Part shown: piece by piece, positions 57,679-64,000 of the stretch
Layout: the number at the start of each line of letters is the position of its first letter
Numbering within the stretch: position 1 is the first letter of the stretch
Assembly (NCBI RefSeq): GCF_000203815.1
Contig: NW_004457711.1
Span: forward strand, 248,001-312,000
Reading direction: 5' to 3'
From: Cavenderia fasciculata
Taxonomy: Eukaryota; Evosea; Eumycetozoa; Acytosteliales; Cavenderiaceae
DNA length: 64,000 nucleotides
The notes under the pieces: generated by a model
The model's database searches: none
What the model was told of the DNA's origin: nothing
What the model saw: only the letters and a program-made list of their open reading frames with translations
Made by a program: the position numbers and the translations under genes

Positions 57679-59931
57679 AGTGTGTCAATGAATGACATTA
57701 GTAACAGCAGCAACAATATATTATCATCACCTGAAACCAAAAGTACATTACATAAACTAAAGATTGATAAAGCTTTGGCACCACGCAACATCAATAGTCC
57801 TCTACTACCAGTCAATATCCACAACACAATATCACCTATCGTATCAAAGAAGAATAACAATAACAATAGCAACATTATATCACCAATACCTAAAATTAAC
57901 AATGATGATGATGATGATGAATCATCATTCATCAACGAACCAAGTATCATTAAATTTAATTTGGTTGATGAAAGTCGGCAAGATTTGGAAGATGAACAAC
58001 ATGACCTTGGTTTACGAGAATTATCAATATCTGATGTAAATAGTGACTCTAAAGATGATGATGATGACGACGTGGAAGCTGGAGATTCTTCTTCTGACGA
58101 ATCTGATGGTATTCAAATTGGAAATGCTCCTGAAGAGGATGATGGAGACAATGAAAAAAAAGAAGAGATTGTACAACCCATAGTCCAACCAACTGTACCA
58201 AGAAAAAAACCAGCCTATCTAGAAGACGACGAAGAAAGTAGTTTTGAATATGACGACGATTCATTTGACGAAGATAGTGTTGACTGTCGAGACGCAGCAG
58301 AGGGATTAAGCAAAAATCAAATACCAAAGGCATTGAGCGATGGAGAGGATACAGACAGCGACGAATACAACATTGATGTCGATGACCCAAAAAGAAAGAT
58401 TGCCGGTTTCAACTATGCAATCGTTTCACTTCAAGAAGAGGAATCTATTCCCAATTCAGATACCTCTCAATTATACAATGAAGACTTTGAAGAGGACTCT
58501 TTATTACTCGAGGGTGCACCAGATCAAAATATACCCGATACTGTTTTCTCAAGAGCAAGAAAGAATCTTCATATTGGTACTGTTCCCGATAAATTACCAG
58601 GCAGAGAAAAGGAAATCAAAAAATTATATTCAACTTTACAATCAAGACTTATGGATGTTAATGGTACTGGTCAATGTATTTGTAAGTAGACTCTAGTTAA
58701 CTAAATCGAAAAAAATATTATAAAGTTATATTTTATATTTATATTTTCTCTTATTTTTTTAGATATAGCAGGAATGCCAGGAACAGGAAAAACAAGTACA
58801 GTTAAAGAAGTAATTAGAATGATGCAAAAAGAAGGAAAAGGAAAAAAAGGAATGGAATTTGAATTTGCAGAGCTGAATTGTATGGATTTAAATGATCCAC
58901 ATCAATTGTATATAGCACTTTATAAAAAGTTGGTAAAGAAGAAAATCAAACACAAGCTATCTGTTTCTAGAGCAATGGATTTACTACAGAATTTCTTGGC
59001 TCCAAAGAATACAAGAAAGAAAATATTTAGAATTGTATTGGTTGACGAGTTTGATCAATTGCTCACCAAACATCAAACCGTCATCTACCATCTTTTTGAT
59101 TGGCCAAGACGAACCAAATCATACCTCATTGTCATTGCCGTGGCCAACACAATGAATCTCCCCGATGCCCTCTTGCCTCGTGTCAAGAGTCGTTTGGGTA
59201 ATTTTAGAATCCCCTTTCAGAGTTATACGACATCACAAATTTCAACTATTATGAATAGTCGTTTGGATGACTTGGAAGCATTTGACGATGAAGCGATTGA
59301 GCTATGTGCTAAAAAGGTGGCTGGTTTCTGTGGTGATGCTCGTCGTGCTCTAGAAATTTGTAGGTTGGCTGCAGAGGTGGCAGAGGTGGAATGGAACGAA
59401 AAGATAGCCAAACGCAAAGAAAAGGCTGAAAATGGAGGCAAACCATTCAGAGAGCCACCACAACTCGTTAAAATCCAACACATCGAGACAGTTTTGGAGA
59501 TGTTTATGTCGCCAACCACCAATATCATTAGAGAGTGCTGTTTTGTCGAAAAGGTATTCCTATACTCTCTTTACGAAACACAAAAGAACCTCAGAGCACA
59601 GGATATTGCATTTGGGATCATTTCCAAAAAGGTCAAAGATCTCTGTAGGAGATCAGGAGAAACGATCCCAAACGGTCAGCAACTCATTAGAATGGCGACA
59701 AACTTGGCAGCATCCAAGCTGATTTTGGCAATCGATTGCGTTCTTGAAGGTACTCAGTTGCTAAAGCTAAACCTAACAGTCGATGACCTTTTATTTGCTC
59801 TCAATCAAGATTTAGAAATGCAACATTTTTTCACCAAACAAAACCAACAAAACAATAATCAAAATGAAAGTTTGAGCGATAAAAGTCAAATGGATCTAGA
59901 TGACAATGATAAAGGTGAAGAAGAAGAATAA
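57499..59931 (+). CDS. orcA: Origin recognition complex subunit 1 (ORC1, AAA+ ATPase)
   Basis: Exons 57499-58681 and 58763-59931 give 783 residues. ORC1 is the ATP-binding subunit that marks replication origins and loads Cdc6/MCM. The N-terminal about 370 residues are low complexity: basic RRRKRTKRASF, Asn runs, then long Asp/Glu-rich stretches. No BAH domain is recognisable. The AAA+ core starts DKLPGREKEIKKLYSTLQSR. The Walker A is GMPGTGKTST (K404) after the intron. The Walker B is IVLVDEFDQLL (D489, E490), followed by IAVANTMNLPDALLPRVKSR (sensor 1, Asn) and CGDARRALEICRLAAE (sensor 2 Arg). A winged-helix domain follows. Cdc6 is the alternative, but the acidic N-terminus and FDQLLTKHQTVIYHLFDWP fit ORC1. 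Confidence 0.93.
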
Positions 59932-59958
59932 AGACCTTTTTTTCACTTTTATTATTAT

Positions 59959-61824
59959 TTATGATAAAATATAGGGCATCATAATATTAATATGTTTGCC
60001 ATCCATAATATCGACCAAAAGTTCTTGTAGTTGTAAACGAAGTTGTTTGGTTTCTTTGGTTTGTGATTCCAATTTTGTTTTTGTTTCGGTCAATGTTGTA
60101 TTCAAATCTTCACGTTTTTGTAAAAGGTCTTTGATCAATTGTTGGTATTTTGTTATAGTACCAATTTTTTGTGTAAATTGTAATGCCATTCTATCAACCA
60201 ATCTAAATTAGAAAAAAAAAATAAAAAATATATTAATAAATATTTTATAAAAGATAATTTATCTAATCCTATCATTTACATACTTTGAACTTGATTTTAA
60301 TTCTAAAATATTATTTACTTTGGAAGATGACAATTGTGAAATGATATCACCAATTAGTTTAGAGTATTGTTCACATTGATCCAATGTGATTGATTCTTGC
60401 ATCATATGAATTGCACTAAATTCACTCTCTGGTTGGTTCATTTCAACTGCGCGTTGTTTTAAAAAGATATCCATTTCATAGATATCGTCCAACAAACGGT
60501 TTCTAAATATCTTGTCACTCATTATTGACTCGTTTGCATTATCCATAAATTTGATATTGTCTGTAATGGTTGTTGTTGATTCGAGTATTGGTGATGATAT
60601 AGTATTTGCTTCTTCAACAATTTCAATGGTATCCATCATTGAAAAGTCATCTGCTACCGATGAAGAATTAGTTGTACCATCTTCTTCGAGTACAACTGTA
60701 AATTCATCCCAATTGATTGAAGCAGCTGCCTTTTCATCAAGTTGAGATCCACTCTCTTCAACTGAAAAGTCCCAATCAATTGTTGCTGGTGCAGTCAAAG
60801 CAACAAGATCACTACCACTGTTATTAGAGTCTACATTCTGATCCTTTTTTGATTTTACAATGATTGATGGATTTAATATCATCTCTCTTTCACCAATACT
60901 AATATTACCATGTTTGTTTACAAGTAATAAATATGAAAATATTTCTTCTTTTAATTCCTACATATATAATTGATACAAATGATTAATATTTGTATATTCT
61001 TTTTCTTTTTTATATTTACACATGTATTAGTTTGAGCAAATTGTTTATAAAATCGAATCATTCCAAGTATACGACCATCTTGTAATAGTTGTATTGCCTT
61101 TTCAAACAACTTGTCCAAACCATTTGGTAATTCCAATATTTCGTCTCTAATCTTGTCACCTTTGATACCAATATCACTGCATGCCTTTTTAAATGTATTG
61201 ATTGCCGTTTCTCTACTCTTTGTCAATTCTATTTCCTTTTTATTTGATTCCTCAAGTGATTTCATTGTCTTTTCTATTGTCTTTTTCATATTTGGACTAA
61301 ATAAAGAGTAGTAGAGTTAATAATAATGATTCAATAATCTATCTATAAATATATCTTTGTTTTGTAATACAAACATATCATAATTTAAACTTTGAGTTAA
61401 TCTTTGACAGTTTTCACCGATATATAATTGATCCTTGTGATAGGCCTTTATGACATCATTCCATTTCTGAGTGTTTATATTTGAATAGTATCCCAACAGA
61501 GTCTTTGAGTTGCCCGATGGTTGACTTTCAAAGTATTTAAACACCTCTAAACATTTAAAGTAATCAATGTTTTCAATCTTTAGATCTTTCAATAGTTGTG
61601 AAGGATTTGAGGTCATTGTATCCTCTATCAACTTTATAAGATTACCATTGTTTCTCTTCCAATGCATTGGTACTTTCTTTCTTTCAACCAACCAATCTAA
61701 TATCTTTGCACCTGGTATATCTACAATTGGTATTTCACCATCGTTATTGTTATTCTAAGATGATTGAATAATTAGAAAGAATTACAATAATAGATAGTAC
61801 CTGTAGACTTACTTTCTTTGACAT
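59959..61824 (-). CDS. cdk5rap3: CDK5RAP3/C53 (LZAP), UFMylation and ER-phagy adaptor
   Basis: Five exons, 61824-61813, 61754-61375, 61296-61020, 60957-60284 and 60202-59959, give 528 residues (human protein 506). C53 is part of the UFL1-DDRGK1 UFM1 ligase complex at the ER and links stalled ribosomes to ATG8. Signatures are IPIVDIPGAKILDWLVERKK at the N-terminus, LGYYSNINTQKWNDVIKAYHKDQLY (quoted in part: YYSNINTQKWND), SLNYDISPNMKKTIEK across intron 2, MDIFLKQRAVEMNQPESEF and LVDRMALQFTQK across intron 4. The intrinsically disordered region (about 265-355) holds two IDWG-like shuffled ATG8-interacting motifs, IDWD (283-286) and INWD (304-307). Intron 2 uses a GTTTGT donor, which the phase requires. 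Confidence 0.93.
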
Positions 61825-61978
61825 ATTCTCTTATTCTGTGCGTTGTCTAGATATGAAACTTAAAACAGTAAAAGAATGAACATCAATCATTTTCTCTCTT
61901 TTTATTTTTTCTGATTTTTCTCTTTTTTTGATTTTTTATTAATTAATAGTATTTGCAGTACATAAATTTATTTATTTA
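61825..61978. other. Short tandem spacer
   Basis: AT-rich untranslated sequence between two minus-strand genes, with T runs at 61899-61927. It should contain the cdk5rap3 promoter and the 3' end of the ankyrin-like gene. Confidence 0.4.
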
Positions 61979-64000
61979 TTATTTATTTATTCTTCTTTTT
62001 TTTTTTGAAGATACCATTAAATGCATCGCATAATCATTTTTCCAATAGTTTTGAATATGTCTGAACGATCCATTGTTTTGGAGTTGTTCAAAACTTTTGG
62101 TGAATGGAAGATAGAGTCGTAGATTTGAGAATCGACATTCAATCATGAGAGCATGTCTAAGGGGGATACTAGTACCATTGGTAATAATACTGGCACTTGC
62201 TAGATGGGGGTAGGTGTATTGTTCATCTTCTTGGTCTGATGATCTGGAATGTGGGAATACAACATTGTAGATAAATTCTATAACTTCAAAATTATTATTG
62301 TATTGGAGACAATTAAGTATAGCTTCCTTTAAAGTAAAAAAGTTTGGGTTACCCAAATCATAGAAATATTTAACCAATTCCAAATCTCCACTAACGCAAG
62401 CAAAGTTTCCAAGCTGTTCTGTACATTGATTTTTAAAATAATCTAATTCATATCCAACTAATTTTTTAATCCATGAAACTTTAGATATATTATTATTATT
62501 ATTACTATTATTATTTTGATTATTATTATTATTTCTTTGATTATTTTGATTTTTGAATTTTGTTAAATGATTTTTAATGATTCCAATTAAAATAGTAGGA
62601 CCTGTTTGATGGTTGATACCTGATAAATCAAGGATTTCTTGACTTCCATCCCAATTGATAAGCGCGGAAAGAATGTTTTGAGAGGTTAGGATGTTTTTAG
62701 ATACCATGTATTTGAGGCACTTTAGGTGTCCGTCTGGTCGATCCGATGGTTCTTTGTTGGTGTGGTTTCGCATAGTGACCATTGCAACATTGTCCCGTTG
62801 CATCGTTGCAGAGAGGGGATGGAGGCTGGTGATGAGTGAATGTTTGCAGATAAACTTGATCATATCAACATTCCCCCTCAATTCAGACAGGTTGGGGATA
62901 TCTATATTGCAAATAGGCAGAACCTTCATCTCTTTCATGAGACGGTCCAGTAAACCTGGCTCGACCTTTCCAATGACTTTTCTCAAGTCATACGATGGCT
63001 CTGCCATCTTGTTGTTTAGTAATAGTTTGATTGCATCTTCTCTACCCTTGATAATGTAAGGATTCAGATCCATTTCATTGAATTTAAAGGGACATTTGGT
63101 GGATGTAGCTAGATACTCTAAAACCTCGTCACTCACCACAATCGGCAGACTCCTTAACGCTTTCTGTAGACACGTGTCATTTTCAAATAGAGTTGGGTGT
63201 AGTCGATCCTCTACATATCGTATCATGTCTATAGAGTCCGACAGAATGGCTGAGTACAATGTGTCGTGGTATGTGTCATGTTGAGGTGAGAATAGACCGG
63301 CTTGCACGACCATCTCCACCACATCAATTCTCTTTGATCGAATGGCAAGCTGAAACGCTCGGTACTGTACGAGTTGCGATCCAACCACTTGGCCGGGATA
63401 CCCAGCCATTGGAGTGAGCTTGCAATTCTGCAATAGTATTGGGATAGCCTCTATGTTTTCATTTTCAATGGCAATCGAGAGAGGACTGGAGAGGGTGTCT
63501 TCAAACGTCCACGGTGTCGGTCCCAAAGTTGATGTATCAGCTCGTGTCAATAGATAGGCAAGCGAGTCATTGTAGTGGTTCTCGACAACAAACTCGATGG
63601 TTGTAGCACCCCATTTCTGATGTCTCACGTCAATGAGAAAAGCCAACATGTCTTGTGACAGTGCTCTGTCCTTGCGTGCAGAGGCTAGTATGAGAGATTG
63701 TTCAGTTTGTCTACCAAAAGAAGGAAGGATTTCATGCAAGTACTTGGCAAGTGGCAGATCATCAATATTGATGGCAGTGTCAACTGGCTGCAACGGTCCT
63801 TCATCTGTTGGTGTCATGATATGACCGGAGAATAACGCCGCATGATTGTACTTGTGAATAGAGTAGCGCAGCAGTTCTCGATCACCCTCGATGATGAGAC
63901 GATGCAGTGGTTTCGCAACGCTTTCAATGAATGCTCCAGTACTACGTATCTTGTCACGTTCGATCAATATCCTTTGAAAGAGATAGACATTGCCAAATAT
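61979..64000 (-). CDS. Ankyrin-repeat-like dictyostelid family protein (5' truncated by window edge)
   Basis: Open to the window edge with IFGNVYLFQRILIERDKIRS, so its start lies beyond 64000; at least 673 residues are present. Poorly conserved ankyrin-type helix pairs recur every 30-40 residues: KPLHRLIIEGDRELLRYSIH, DTAINIDDLPLAKYLHEI, LSIAIENENIEAIPILLQN, FQLAIRSKRIDVVEMVVQAG, LYSAILSDSIDMIRYVEDR, FACVSGDLELVKYFYDLG and AILNCLQYNNNFEVIEFIYN. An Asn/Gln-rich loop (about 62480-62545) interrupts the array. Many dictyostelid genes share this layout (short IFGNVYLF-type opening, then weak ankyrins), and the families expand in tandem. Function is unknown; it is probably a protein-binding scaffold. 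Confidence 0.8.
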   Translation of the reverse strand: MFGNVYLFQRILIERDKIRSTGAFIESVAKPLHRLIIEGDRELLRYSIHKYNHAALFSGHIMTPTDEGPLQPVDTAINIDDLPLAKYLHEILPSFGRQTEQSLILASARKDRALSQDMLAFLIDVRHQKWGATTIEFVVENHYNDSLAYLLTRADTSTLGPTPWTFEDTLSSPLSIAIENENIEAIPILLQNCKLTPMAGYPGQVVGSQLVQYRAFQLAIRSKRIDVVEMVVQAGLFSPQHDTYHDTLYSAILSDSIDMIRYVEDRLHPTLFENDTCLQKALRSLPIVVSDEVLEYLATSTKCPFKFNEMDLNPYIIKGREDAIKLLLNNKMAEPSYDLRKVIGKVEPGLLDRLMKEMKVLPICNIDIPNLSELRGNVDMIKFICKHSLITSLHPLSATMQRDNVAMVTMRNHTNKEPSDRPDGHLKCLKYMVSKNILTSQNILSALINWDGSQEILDLSGINHQTGPTILIGIIKNHLTKFKNQNNQRNNNNNQNNNSNNNNNISKVSWIKKLVGYELDYFKNQCTEQLGNFACVSGDLELVKYFYDLGNPNFFTLKEAILNCLQYNNNFEVIEFIYNVVFPHSRSSDQEDEQYTYPHLASASIITNGTSIPLRHALMIECRFSNLRLYLPFTKSFEQLQNNGSFRHIQNYWKNDYAMHLMVSSKKKRRINK

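Noticed and set aside
57552-57950. 132-codon minus-strand poly-Leu frame
   Set aside because: Shadow of the Asn/Asp-rich ORC1 N-terminus.

Overview
This 64 kb window comes from a dictyostelid social amoeba (Amoebozoa). The grounds are very AT-rich spacers, short introns with GTATGT/GTAAGT-type donors, Asn- and Gln-rich codon runs made of AAT/CAA triplets, TAA stops, closely packed genes on both strands, and proteins whose best-recognised relatives are dictyostelid or general eukaryotic families. It does not look like Dictyostelium discoideum: coding DNA is less extremely AT-rich. A group 1/2 species such as Cavenderia or Heterostelium is an inference, not shown. I resolve 32 protein genes, most of them spliced. 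I rebuilt the exons by joining frames at GT/AG sites and checking that phase stays consistent.

Layout. 1-6.1 kb: the 3' part of a divergent actin, a Crinkler-like P-loop gene of uncertain state, and a large EGF/PSI multi-pass membrane protein on the minus strand. 8.4-17.2 kb: an acyl-CoA:lysophospholipid acyltransferase, a small secreted-protein gene with a frame change, an ankyrin-RING protein, an alpha/beta hydrolase, a SNARE-motif protein and a VIT1/CCC1 iron transporter. 17.6-24.7 kb: separase in eight exons. 24.8-32.4 kb: an RBM42-like RNA-binding protein, a possible 33-residue secreted peptide, the Golgi pH regulator GPHR, a two-pass membrane protein, a YIPF1/2 protein and a GH25 lysozyme. 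32.9-36.9 kb: an accessory-looking stretch with a small Cys-rich protein and two head-to-head trypsin-fold paralogues. One paralogue carries a SAM domain and has lost its catalytic Ser. Around the pair lie a perfect 51-bp inverted repeat, a 31-bp direct repeat and a duplicated intergenic element. 36.9-48 kb: the zinc chaperone CBWD/ZNG1, NAC beta, branched-chain dehydrogenase E2, mitochondrial bL9, a 40-residue protein, a GNAT acetyltransferase and PSMD5. 48.9-64 kb: BCAS3, a PH-domain protein spread over four short exons, FAD synthase, a PEBP-family protein, ORC1, CDK5RAP3/C53 and a truncated ankyrin-type gene.

Most of the window is housekeeping: cell-cycle genes (separase, ORC1), protein quality control and autophagy (PSMD5, NAC beta, CDK5RAP3 in UFMylation/ER-phagy, BCAS3), metal and flavin handling (CBWD, VIT1, FAD synthase), membrane traffic (YIPF1, SNARE, GPHR) and mitochondrial metabolism (BCKDH E2, bL9m). 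The neighbours do not form operons. The most unusual material is the 33.4-36.9 kb block and a GC-richer intergenic island at about 43.2-43.6 kb that may hold a structural RNA. I saw no tRNA, rRNA, CRISPR array, LTR element or intact transposon.
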